From NCBI GenBank assembly GCA_026225945.1, contig JAMJFZ010001133.1:10723501-10787500 (forward strand): a stretch of DNA of 64,000 nucleotides, given 5' to 3'. The position numbers and the translations under genes are program-made. Shown here piece after piece: positions 22,966-32,344 of this stretch (within the stretch, counting starts at the first letter, position 1; the number at the start of each line of letters is the position of its first letter). This DNA is from Cricetomys ansorgei (lineage: Eukaryota > Chordata > Mammalia > Rodentia > Nesomyidae). The notes under the pieces were generated by a model. It worked only from the letters and a program-made list of their open reading frames with translations, had not been told where the DNA came from and searched no databases.

Positions 22966-23490
22966 CAGATACACATTAAATACATAAGAAATGTTTAATG
23001 AGTCAGAAATAAATGACTAATTAAAGAATAAAGCAAAGAAAATTCCAAACTGAAGTCAGAAAGTTTTGGCAGAACACACTAACACAGGCAGGCCGAGGTT
23101 TTGGGTTTCTCAGGTATGTGCCTTGTTAAAGTGCACGTCTCACTTAATGGGTCTTTAAAGCAATGAGTGAAAATGAATGACGGAAATTAAATTTATTATA
23201 AATGGGCTCCAAATACCTCTCAATGAATTGTCAGAGTAAAATTAGGGTTGTTGTGGGGTCCTTTTGATCCAATTATACTGACACACAACTTGTTGAAAGA
23301 AAAGAAAATTTTATTGAGTTCAAGAATAAAAAGCAAAAGAAAAGGAAAAAGAAAAAGAAAGCAAGCTAGTCCCTCCAGGGATGTAGTCTGAACTTAAAGT
23401 TCAGAGCTACAACCCAGACTCAAATGTTTACAAAGTATTTAACCTTGAAAAACATAAACATTTTGTACCAACATAAACAAAAGTCAGTCA
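22966..23490. other. No gene; A/G-rich tract
   Basis: Unassigned AT-rich sequence, with an AAAG-rich stretch at about 23298-23362. Confidence 0.5.
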
Positions 23491-23491
23491 T

Positions 23492-23641
23492 ATTTTTTTT
23501 GAGACAAGTTTTCTTCTCTGTTGTCCTAACTCTGGCTGTCCTGGAATTCACTCTGTGTACCAGGCTGGCCTCGAACTCACAGAGATCCACCTGCCTCTGC
23601 CTCCTGAGTGCTGGGATTAAAGGCATGTATCACTACCATCC
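23492..23641 (-). mobile_element. B1 SINE
   Basis: Reverse B1, well preserved: 'accaggctggcctcgaactc', 'agagatccacctgcctctgc', 'gctgggattaaaggc'. Confidence 0.9.
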
Positions 23642-24111
23642 AACTAAGTCATAATTTTTAACCAATCATACATAAGCTCAGTAACAATCCTGGTGAAAAT
23701 CACAATAACCCAGAAATGACACATCTCAGTTCCCAAAACAAGTACCCAACAATCATTTTGTTTTGGCTTTACTGGTGGGCTCTGAAGGCTTTTCTCATTT
23801 TCCCGGGAGCCTGAGCTTTGTCTCTGTTTTCAAATGGATTTTGCAGTTTAAGATGCCATTGATACTGTCGTTTCATACCATTTCAGGGTAAAGGAGAACA
23901 GGATGGATGGAAGACTAACCCTCAAGCTGAAGCCAGCATAGGAAATCCGTGGGGAGCTGACCCAAGAGCATCTGAGGCCATATGAATGTCCTGGGCAGCT
24001 GTGCTGGGCCTGAGGATGAATACACTGAGTGTGTGCATGGTCAGACCTTATCTTTCGAATCTGGTTCGTATCTTTCGAACATGTTTTTAAAAGGTTTGTT
24101 TTGTTTGTAAT

Positions 24112-24112
<1 letters not shown>
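23642..24112. other. No feature recognised
   Basis: Unassigned DNA without a repeat family or gene that I can name. Confidence 0.5.
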
Positions 24113-24151
<39 letters not shown>

Positions 24152-24318
24152 GGGCTCGGGATGTGCGGCCTGTGTACCTCTGGGAGCAGATGCCCTTAAG
24201 AGTCCGGAAGAGGTTGTCTGAGCTGGAGTCAGGGGTGGTTGTGAGGCACCGGGCCCGGCAGCTGGGAACTGAGCTAGGTGAGTATTCTTAACTACCGAGT
24301 CATCTCATCATCTCCCAC
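24113..24318 (-). mobile_element. (GT)n and B3-type SINE
   Basis: A GT microsatellite at 24113-24150 sits directly before a worn reverse B3 ('ggagtcaggggtggttgtga', 'tattcttaactaccgagtca'). Confidence 0.65.
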
Positions 24319-24711
24319 TTCGCACATTTTTTTTTTACATGAATCCATATGTCTAGTTTCCTCTACTTTTTGTATCAAAACAGGCACATCCATTTCTGAC
24401 TGAATTGGAAGCTACTGAGCCACTGAGCTCCCTGGTGTCCCCCAGTGTCCCCTCCTGAGTCCTGTGACCTCTCTCTTCAGCGTCCTCACCTTGGCTGCAG
24501 GAGGTTGCTTCCAAGTTTGCTTATACGTTCTTCCCTTTACCTGGCCGAGAGGGATCAAAGCGCTCTAGATCATACAGGGTCCCTTTTGTCGTGGCTAACT
24601 GTACACTTTGTCCAAATATAATAGAAAAAAAAATCGTTGCCTTGTGAAAATTGATGTTGTCATTCTATTTTACCATTTCAAGTGGAACTTACTTTATTAG
24701 GGCAAAGTCTC
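24319..24711. other. No feature recognised
   Basis: Unassigned DNA, no gene. Confidence 0.5.
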
Positions 24712-24895
24712 TCTCCCTCCCTCCCTCTCTCTCTCTCCCTTCCTCCCTCCCTCCCCCTGCCTCTCTCCTTTCCTCCCCTCTCTCCCTTCTCTGCACCCCT
24801 CCTCTTTCTCTCTCTCTGTCTCTCTCTCTCCCTCACTGGCCTAGTTTGGTCTAGGCAAGCATGTAACACTAAGCTGTGTTCCCCACACTCTTATC
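24712..24895. repeat. CT/CCCT-rich simple repeat plus ID remnant
   Basis: Pyrimidine tract 24712-24834 made of CTCC, CT and CCTT units, followed by an ID-like reverse fragment ('taggcaagcatgtaacactaagc'). The 205-codon frame through this tract is a simple-sequence artefact. Confidence 0.75.
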
Positions 24896-25345
24896 TGCAC
24901 ATAATCGCATGCCTTCTACCCTTGCCCACCACTTGCCTCTTTATCTCAGTTCCTGCGCCCTTCCATCCACCAGTCTCGTGGCTAACTGCACGTGTCTGTT
25001 ATCTTTGTAGGATTTTGGGACCGCATCGTAATGCTTGTTCATCAGTCAACTTCGGTATTTATTGCATGGTTCATGAAAATCCAAGCAGGGCCTTTGTTTA
25101 CAGGCTGATTCAGATGGGCATGGCATCGGCCTTCGTCCCTGCGAGCGGTGAGGGCAGGCAGGAAGAACAGGAAGTCAGGATCATCATCTTGGGTCACTTG
25201 AGAGTCGTCTCAAAGATAAACAAGACCGGATGTTCACTGTTAAAATATCCCTTTAGGGTGAACAACTGTACAATTCCAAATCATGTTCTCTTCAGGTAGT
25301 ATGTAGTATAATCATTTTATTTTATTATTAATTAGTTAATTAATT
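24896..25345. other. No feature recognised
   Basis: Unassigned DNA, no gene. Confidence 0.45.
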
Positions 25346-25349
25346 TCAT

Positions 25350-25487
25350 TTCTGCTTTTTGGGACAGGGTCTCACTCTGCATCCCTGGCTGGCCCTACGG
25401 CCAACAGTCTTGGTCTTCAGCTCACAGAGATTGCCCACCTCTGCCTCCCAAGTGCTGAGATTACAGGTGTGCCCCAGTATGCCTGCT
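25350..25487 (-). mobile_element. B1 SINE
   Basis: Reverse B1 with 'gggacagggtctcactctg', 'ctctgcctcccaagtgctg' and 'gattacaggtgtg'. Diverged. Confidence 0.7.
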
Positions 25488-25579
25488 TTAAAATGAAAAA
25501 GAGTTTCTTCTTAATGTTTTAAAACATTCTATGAAATATATTACCTGTTCTTTAAGAAAAAAAAAAAACTAACATACTG

Positions 25580-25593
25580 CCAGTAGAGGGTGC
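25580..25593 (+). promoter_or_regulatory. CTCF-like motif
   Basis: CCAGTAGAGGGTGC matches the CTCF core pattern CCASYAGRKGGC at all but one key position (T for C). Confidence 0.35.
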
Positions 25594-25737
25594 TAAAACA
25601 TTGCTTTTCAATGTTAGCAAAAAAAAAAAAAAAGGCAAATTTTCCTCCCTCCCTCCTTTCCTTCCTTCCTTCCTCTCTTTTCTTTTTGCCAAAGAAATTG
25701 ACTAGGGCTCTCAGAGGTAAAAGAAGTGAAACTAACA

Positions 25738-26043
25738 ATAGGCTAAGGGGAGTGGCACACACCTTTAGTCCCGGTTTTGGTAGGTAGAGGTAGGTGGATT
25801 CATCTGAGTTCAAGGCCAGCCTGGTTTACTAAGGAGTTCCAGGCCAGCCCTTATACAGTGAGACTCTGTTTCAAAACAAACAACAAACAGTCCTACAACT
25901 AACACAGAGCCAAGTGTAACCCCAGCATTTTGGGTGGCAAAGCAGTAGCACGGCTGCAGAGTCAAGGCTGTTCCTGGCTACGCTGATTTTATACCAGCCT
26001 GGTGATGCGAGCAAAATCATCTCAAAAACAGAAAAACAGCAAG
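25738..26043 (+). mobile_element. Two B1-type SINEs in tandem
   Basis: The first copy (25738-25890) has 'gttcaaggccagcctggttt' and 'gagactctgtttc' and a CAAA tail. The second (25900-26043) is a more diverged copy in the same orientation. An interrupted CCTT tract with A runs lies just upstream (25618-25690). Confidence 0.65.
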
Positions 26044-26113
26044 TTACTATGACCTGAATTTTCAAAAGAATCCTGTTCTTTTCTTTCTTTTCCTTTTCTT
26101 TTTATGTATTTCT

Positions 26114-26312
26114 GGGACTGGAGAGATGGTTTAGTGGTTAAGAGCACTGACTCCTCTGCCAGATGACCCAGATTCCATTCCCAAAACCCACAGGATGGAT
26201 TATAACTGTCTGTAACTCCAGTTCCAGGGAATCTCACTCCCTCCTTCGGCTTCTACAGGTGCTGCATGTTCAGGTGGTGCTCAGACACACATGCAGGCGA
26301 AAACACCATCTC
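26114..26312 (+). mobile_element. B2 SINE
   Basis: 'ggagagatggtttagtggtt aagagcactgactcctctgcc' type head (seen in two pieces), then 'ctccagttccagggaatc' and a CA-containing end. Plus orientation. Confidence 0.85.
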
Positions 26313-26697
26313 TCCAATCCCGGAATCATTTTCTTTGTAGAAATCAGTGGGGACAGCTACAGTGAGTATGAGTGAGTGTCTCATGGACACGCACTAGCAC
26401 TCCGGTACTTTATAACCTCTATGGCCATTTATACATCTGAAATCCCTTCCAAGTATAAACAAAATGACAAATCATACGTGACCGGCCACACATTTTGAAA
26501 TTCATATGAAATCAAGATTGAAATAGCTTCCAGATGGGTTGGAATTTGGGTAAGTAGTCCACTTGTGATGTGGTCAGAGGAGACGGTGCGTTTGCTTGGA
26601 TATATCGGGGTATTGGAGACCCTGCTCAGTAATTGACAGGTCTGACCAACCCCATGAGTCAGTGCACCTGTGCTCCTTAAAAAATGAATGTTTAGAA
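26313..26697. other. No feature recognised
   Basis: Unassigned DNA. Confidence 0.5.
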
Positions 26698-26913
26698 CTT
26701 AGAACGATAGCTCAGTAGGTAAAGTGCTTGCTTCATACGCATAAGGATCTGAATTTGGATCCCAAACACCCATGTGAAAACCAAGTATGAGAGGCCAGAG
26801 TGGTAATCCTATATCATAGTATTCCAGAGCCGGATAAATCCCAGGGACTCACTGGCCGTGCATCGTGGCCAATCTGTGAGATCCAGAGGCAGTGAAGAGA
26901 CTCACTAAAATAA

Positions 26914-26965
<52 letters not shown>

Positions 26966-27110
26966 ATTATTTTAAAAAGGTGAAGAGAGATAGAAGACAC
27001 TTCCACTTGACACGGAGCCCTGGCTTCCACACGCACACGCGCAGGCAAAGATAGTCCCACAAACAGATGCACAAACACTGCGCACACCCACAAACACACA
27101 GGAAAAAACA
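26698..27110 (+). mobile_element. tRNA-derived composite SINE with (TAGA)n
   Basis: The head 'cgatagctcagtaggtaaagtg' is tRNA-like and is followed by 'aaggatctgaatttggatccc'. A (TAGA)n array (26911-26965) lies in the body, and a CA-rich end ('cacacgcacacgcgcagg') closes it. It resembles B4A/B3-type rodent SINEs. The exact family is uncertain. Confidence 0.6.
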
Positions 27111-27194
27111 CTGTGGAATGTCATGCAGGTGTCAGAGTGCTTGCCCACCAAGCATGATCCTGGTCCCTACCCACCACTCAGTGGTGATGCAGCC

Positions 27195-27310
27195 TGAAGC
27201 TCAGGTGGTAAAGCAGTCTCCTACTTCACATGCATGAGGCTCTGGTCACCATCTCCAGTACCACAAAACCAGGAGGAAAATGAAACAAAACAAAAGGAAG
27301 AAACAAACAA
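27195..27310 (+). mobile_element. ID/B4-type fragment
   Basis: 'gctcaggtggtaaagcagtc', 'gcatgaggctctggtcacc' and an A-rich tail are ID-like, diverged. Confidence 0.5.
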
Positions 27311-27361
27311 ACTGTGTTTCCAGGCCAAAAGGAATGAGAGGCTGCAAATAAGCTATAGAGA

Positions 27362-27375
27362 CCACTAGATGGCAG
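27362..27375 (+). promoter_or_regulatory. CTCF-like motif
   Basis: CCACTAGATGGCAG fits the CTCF core pattern CCASYAGRKGGCRS at every position. Plus orientation. It lies in non-repetitive DNA. Confidence 0.5.
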
Positions 27376-28099
27376 CCACGCCCATCTACCCACCTGGTCA
27401 ATCACGAGGGTGCCTGATTGCAAACATGTTGGAGGGTGTGGTGGGGAGGGTTGCAAGTTTGGGGAGTAGAATCTGGTGGATTGGAAGTCCTTAAGTGCCC
27501 GGGCTGCCGTGGGTTGGATCTGATCTGTGCCTTTTGGGGAGGTCTCCTCCCAGCTCTCCACATAGGGCAGATGCTTCTCAGTGGGCAGGATTACAAAGAA
27601 CCTGCAGGGATTAGATGACTGCAGCTTCAGGTGCAACCCTTGGTGAGCTGAGGCCATATGGACCCCCCCCCCCCCAGTGGGGAACTCTTCTGTCATTTAA
27701 AGGAACTCCAGACTTAAGATAAAAGGGCCACAGGCTTGCTAAGCCTAATCCTACAGGCAAGCACCTGTTCTGCTATTATCTGGGATAACCCTTACAGCAT
27801 ATGGCTATTATCACTGCAGTTATTCAGCCACAGGAACTTCCTTGGGGTGGAGGGGATCAGGGTAGAGTTTGAATGTGAATTCAAGCCCTTTGCTGCAGGT
27901 CTGGTACATCTCCTACCTTGCAGAACTGCTGGGGTGTCTGGAGTATGTGAATGTTTAGCAAATATAAGGTCTAATAATTAAAGAGGCAGCCTGGATTGGT
28001 AGCTATAAGCAAAGACTCTATGGGTTTAGATCACAGTTCTGAGTTGGTACATGACCTTGTGAGAGGAAGTCAAATAGTCTATGCCTTAATCCATATCTC
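27376..28099. other. No gene recognised
   Basis: Unassigned DNA with a run of C at about 27662-27675. The minus-strand frame of 156 codons (27226-27696) shows no recognisable family and crosses that C run. Confidence 0.45.
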
Positions 28100-28245
28100 T
28101 CTCTCTCTCTCTTTCTCTCCCTCTCTCTCTCTCTCTAAAGAAATTAAATTTCTTAGTCTTTCACTGAGCTGGGAGCTTACCAGTTGATCCTGTCTGTCTG
28201 TCTGTCTGTCTGCCTATCTATCTATCTATCTGTCTATCTAAAATC
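28100..28245. repeat. CT, TCTG and TCTA microsatellites
   Basis: (CT)n at 28101-28136, then TCTG units from about 28187 passing into TCTA units to 28243. Confidence 0.85.
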
Positions 28246-28254
28246 TATCTTGCT

Positions 28255-28365
28255 TGCATAATGGCTCACACAACACCAATAATCAGGAGGCTTGGGCCAT
28301 GGGTTTGAAGACAGTCTGAGTTACAAAGTGAGACCCTGTCTCAAAATCAAACCAAAACAAACGCC
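28255..28365 (+). mobile_element. B1 SINE, diverged
   Basis: 'taatggctcacacaacacc', 'caggaggcttgggc' and 'gagaccctgtctcaaaatc' mark a worn B1 in plus orientation. An ID-like reverse fragment follows at about 28395-28475. Confidence 0.55.
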
Positions 28366-28671
28366 TCTGCTTTACCTTACGTATTTTAAATTTATTTTGT
28401 GAATCTGGGAATTGAATGTGGCTTCACACATACTAGACAAGGGGTCTACAACTTAGTCACACCCTCATCCCCCTCATTTTTTTTTTCCAGTAAAATAAGC
28501 CCTGCTTTCTAGAGTTTTAAGAGATAAAATGTGTTTCAATAGGCAAGTGTTTTAGAATAGTTCTGGTACATTGTAAGAGCTGGGTAAATACATTTTTGTG
28601 TCTTAGGACAAAGACAAGTGAATGCTTTATTTGCTTAGCTGCCGTTGGGGATTAGGGTCCTTTAGTTCTTA

Positions 28672-28792
28672 AACTGAATGCGAGAAATCTATCCAACCCT
28701 TCAAAAAAGCAGTTGATTATTTGGTCATTGTATTTGTTTTTGCAAAGTCTACAATAATAAAATGCCATAGATTGGGTGGTTTAAACAACCAA
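28672..28792 (+). repeat. Local direct duplication, copy 1
   Basis: About 120 bp shared with 29318-29432: 'aatctatccaa', 'aaaaagcagtt', 'ttggtcat', 'aatgccatagattgg.tggtttaaac'. Both copies have the same orientation. Confidence 0.7.
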
Positions 28793-29070
28793 AATTAATT
28801 TTCTTACAGTGTTTGAGCTCAAGTTCAAAATCAGGTTGCCCAAGGTTTGATTTCTCCCGAGGTCCTCCCCTCGTGAGCTTGTAGGTGGATCTTCTGTCCT
28901 CTCTGGCAAACTCATCTCTGTGCTTACATTTCCTCTTGAAGAGACAATGGTCAAGTTGCACTTGGGAACACCCTAATAATCTCATTTTAACTTAGTCACC
29001 TCTGTAAAGGCTCTATTATTTCCAGTTCCAGTGGTAGTTACAGGGGCCAAGGCTTCAACATAGGAATCTG
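28745..29070 (-). mobile_element. Old LTR relic, MaLR-like
   Basis: Antisense phrases 'gattgggtggtttaaacaac', 'cctcgtgagcttgtagg', 'ctaataatctcattttaac' and 'aggcttcaacataggaatct' fit an ancient mammalian LTR. Family uncertain. Confidence 0.4.
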
Positions 29071-29317
29071 AAAAGGTACAAAAGATCAGGTTCCCCAAGC
29101 AAACAAAGCAAAAGATGAAAATAAAATAAAGCGAACTTAGATACACTGATGTCAATCAGAGAACAGAAGGGGGTTTTGGTTTTCCTTCTTCCTTTGGGAC
29201 TGGGGGATGGGAACAGACAAGTTAGGGAAGCCACTACTGAGAGCTATATCCTCTAGCTCTGATAGATGCCATGTGATGGGAGAAGTTAAGGGGAGCATCT
29301 TGTCACTGCTGGACATC

Positions 29318-29432
29318 AGTGTCAAATGTGAGCAATCTATCCAAACCTTCTAAAAAGCAGTTTGGTCATCATATTAGTTTTTGCAAAAGCTACAATAACA
29401 AAACGCCACAGACTGGATGGTTTAAACCACCT
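29318..29432 (+). repeat. Local direct duplication, copy 2
   Basis: Second copy of the block at 28672-28792, about 645 bp downstream. Confidence 0.7.
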
Positions 29433-29790
29433 GCTCTAGAAAGCAGAGGTTATTTTGCTGAACAAAAATTAAAAAAAAAATATGAGGGGCCTGAGAAATC
29501 AAACCTTGGTTTGATGAGTGGGGTGTTGTGACATCATGAGAGCCTGCGGAGACCACGTTCCACCCAGAACTTTAAATTAAATAGAATTCATGGATTTTAA
29601 AACTTTCCCTAGCAGCTCTTTGCTGTGCCTTTCCCCAAGCTGACTGAAAGGGAAAACAGCAATGGCAACATTAAATAGAGGGAGGTGAGCCACAGGAACG
29701 TGGGTATACGGTCCAACTCCAGAAAGCCGTGGATCTCCAGAGGGTCAGGAGGAGCTTACTGTGCCGCTTTTGTGATTTCTGCATCATGGC
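29433..29790. other. No feature recognised
   Basis: Unassigned DNA. Confidence 0.5.
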
Positions 29791-30010
29791 GTGTGCGTGT
29801 GGGTGTGTACATGTGTGTATGTGTATATATGTGTGTATGTGTGTATGTGTATATATGTGTGTATGTGTATATATGTGTGTGTGTATGTGTGTATTATGTG
29901 TGTGCTGATGTGTGTGTATTATATATATGTGTGTATGTGTGTTTTTATGTGTCTGTTTATGTGTGTGTATGTATTCGTTTTTATGTGTGTGTATGTGTGT
30001 GCATGTTATT
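29791..30010. repeat. TG/TATG simple repeat
   Basis: About 220 bp of (TG)n and TATG/TATA units. Long open frames here on both strands are artefacts of the repeat. Confidence 0.9.
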
Positions 30011-30109
30011 TCTTGTGTGCGGTAGCACTCCTTCCCATGGCGATTAAGGTTGAAATCAGTTGACTTCCTCAACTGCTATCAATCTTTAAAAAAACCAAAA
30101 AACAAAACT

Positions 30110-30275
30110 GTGTGGAGCAGAGGTAAGCACTGTTAGTCTCAGCACTCAGGAGGCAGAGGCAGGCAGATCTCTGTAAGGTTGAGGCCAGCCTGGTCTACGT
30201 AGTTAGTTAGGATAGTAGAGGCTTTATAGAGAGACCCTGACTTCTAAACAAACAAACAAACAAACAAACAAAAGC
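30110..30275 (+). mobile_element. B1 SINE
   Basis: 'ctcagcactcaggaggcag', 'gttgaggccagcctggtc', then a (CAAA)n tail (30245-30270). Confidence 0.85.
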
Positions 30276-30289
30276 AATCTTGTTTATTA

Positions 30290-30612
30290 TTGTGGGAGTG
30301 AGTAGAGGTCAGAGGACAAGTTTGTGGACCCAGGTCTGAGGATTGAATTTGGGTCTTCAGGCTGGCGTGACAAATCCTTTACTAGCTGATCGCCTTCCAG
30401 CACCTCACCTATTTTTTTGAGGCAGGAACTCTCACTGAATGGCTTGAGTGTCAGTCCGGAGTACCAGAGAGCCCAGGGATCCAATTGTCTTTGCCAAGCT
30501 ACTGGGGTTACAAACCCGTGCTGCCGCACTCGGCATGGGAACTGGAGATCCAAACTCAGATCCTCATAATTGCATAACTAGCATTTTACTGACCAGCTGA
30601 GCCATCTCTCCA
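30290..30612 (-). mobile_element. tRNA-derived SINE(s), reverse
   Basis: Two reverse tRNA-SINE-like parts: 'gtcagaggacaagtttgtgg' with 'attgaatttgggtcttcagg', then 'actggagatccaaactcaga' and 'tgaccagctgagccatctctcc'. Probably B4A/B3-type with an internal B1-like segment. Confidence 0.55.
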
Positions 30613-30843
30613 TTTCAACATAACTTTTCATGATTATCAATTTGAGGATTCATTACCAAACACTAAGAAGGTTGTTGTTAACCAAACTCCAACAAAATTA
30701 ATTAATATGACTATTTCTTTTCACTAACACTTGCAATATAAATTCCTACCTTGCTTGGATGATTTAACAATATTTTTCTTTTTCATTTCAGGTCTCCCAG
30801 GTTTTTGACTCGTTTCCAAAGTTCTCGTCACTTTTTATTTCTG

Positions 30844-30857
30844 CCAATAGGTGGCAC
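30844..30857 (+). promoter_or_regulatory. CTCF-like motif
   Basis: CCAATAGGTGGCAC matches the CTCF core CCANYAGRKGGC. Plus orientation, in non-repetitive DNA. Confidence 0.4.
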
Positions 30858-30904
30858 CCTCCGCACGCCATTGCTAGCTCTTTTTCTTTTACTTTTCTTT
30901 TTCT

Positions 30905-31020
30905 TCTTCCTTCCTTCCTTCCTTCCTTCCTTCCTTCCTTCCTTCCTTCCTTCCTTCCTTCCTTCCTTCCTTCCTTCCTTCCTTTCTCCCTCCCTCCCTC
31001 CCTCCCTTCCTTCCTTTTTT
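30905..31020. repeat. (TTCC)n tetranucleotide repeat
   Basis: About 20 TTCC units, then CTCC units, ending in a T-rich stretch to about 31036. Confidence 0.95.
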
Positions 31021-31036
31021 TTTTCTTTTTTTTTTT

Positions 31037-31418
31037 CCTGCTCCTGGCGCCTCTGTTTTAACTCTGGCTATCTCGGGTGGTCCCAATCCTGGGCATCTTT
31101 CGCGTGGCAAGGTCCCCGGAGGCCTGGGCCTCCCTCCCCGCGCCTGCAGAGTCCAGGGGACGCCTGTGGGCCGGGTTGGGGGAGTGGGGGGGGGTGTTAG
31201 AGAAAGGGCGTTGCCCTTTCCTGATATGTTTCTTTCTCTACCTTAGATTTGTATAACTAGACACCCCCCCACCCCCACTTTTTTTTTTTTCCTGAGAAGC
31301 CCCTAACTCTAACTGCCCTCTTGGGATCCATCACTGTACACGAGATGTTTGTCAGCAATTCCTTCTGCCTCTGTTCAGCGGAAAGGAAACATATTTGGGC
31401 AGAGGCAAGGAAGGTTTT
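31037..31418. other. GC-richer unique DNA
   Basis: Contains a local GC-rich patch (31090-31200) with several CpG and a run of G at about 31185. No gene or repeat that I can name. Confidence 0.4.
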
Positions 31419-31475
31419 TTTTGTTTTTTGTTTTTGTTTTTGTTTTTGTTTTCGTTTTTTTTTTTTTTTTTTTGC
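31419..31475. repeat. T-rich (TTTTTG)n
   Basis: Simple T/G repeat ending in a run of T. Confidence 0.85.
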
Positions 31476-32340
31476 CTCAGCCTCTTGAAAAGCTACTGTC
31501 TTTTGAAGCAGCTTTCCCACCCAAGCACGCTGATCCGTACTGCAGTACCCCGGGCCTGAAAACTTTTCACAGGTACCTAATAACTAGAATTCAGTGTGCA
31601 GCTTGAAAACCCATTAATTTGTCTACAACTACCGAGGTTCTTCAGGGCCCATAAGAGTCTCTTGGAGCATTTCTCAAGGGATTAGAAAAAGAAAAAGGGT
31701 TTAAAATTTTGTGCCCCTTTTGATTCAATGGCTCCAGAAAATGTTAGGACATTAAATTTGACTTCTGTCACTCAATCAGCTCTGGATATCCGAAAAAACA
31801 AACAAACAAACAAAACAAAACAAAAAACCCACCAAAACAAAACAAAAGGACCCTCCAAAAGTTAAAGAGCTTTACAGAGGTGAATACCTCTCAATACATC
31901 AAACGTTCACAGTATCCGAGACACAGCAGAAGCAAGCTGCCCTAGCTGCTGACAGAGCCACACAGGCAGGCAGAGATTATGCTGGCTGCTTTCCAGTCAG
32001 CTCACTCTTAGCTCCCTGCTGCTTGTACTGTTCATATTCAAGGGAGCGATCCTCAAAAACAAAAAGATGCGGGCAATTACCAATAAAGAGATGCCGGCAC
32101 ATGGAGCCACTGGCCCAATTATGGCTCATAATCTCACACCCGAAAGAGCAGTTTGCCCCGGCCACAAGTAGGTGACTCACCCCTTCATGGTGGTCCCAGA
32201 CCCTTCTCCTGTCTGAGCAGAGACCTTCAATGAAAATTAGGTACCACCATCACCTTTTCTCAAAAACAAACAAACCAAACAAACAAAACATCAACAAAAC
32301 ACAAACAAAAACACTAAAAAATTTTTTGCACCTGCCTACC
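31476..32340. other. No gene recognised
   Basis: Unassigned, with CAAA/AAAC-rich tracts at about 31793-31850 and 32260-32320. It may include degraded 5' parts of the retroviral element that follows. Confidence 0.4.
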
Positions 32341-32344
32341 AATT

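Noticed and set aside
24682..25299. 205-codon plus frame
   Set aside because: Half of it is the CT-rich simple repeat (Ser/Leu/Pro runs) and the rest has no recognisable family.
27226..27696. 156-codon minus frame as a possible gene
   Set aside because: It overlaps an ID-like fragment and a C run, has no recognisable domain and no splice context. Conservation would be needed to revive it.
29671..30072. 133-codon minus frame of His/Thr/Tyr repeats
   Set aside because: Product of the TG/TATG microsatellite.
30805..31200. 131-codon plus frame
   Set aside because: Built on the (TTCC)n repeat and a T-rich tract.
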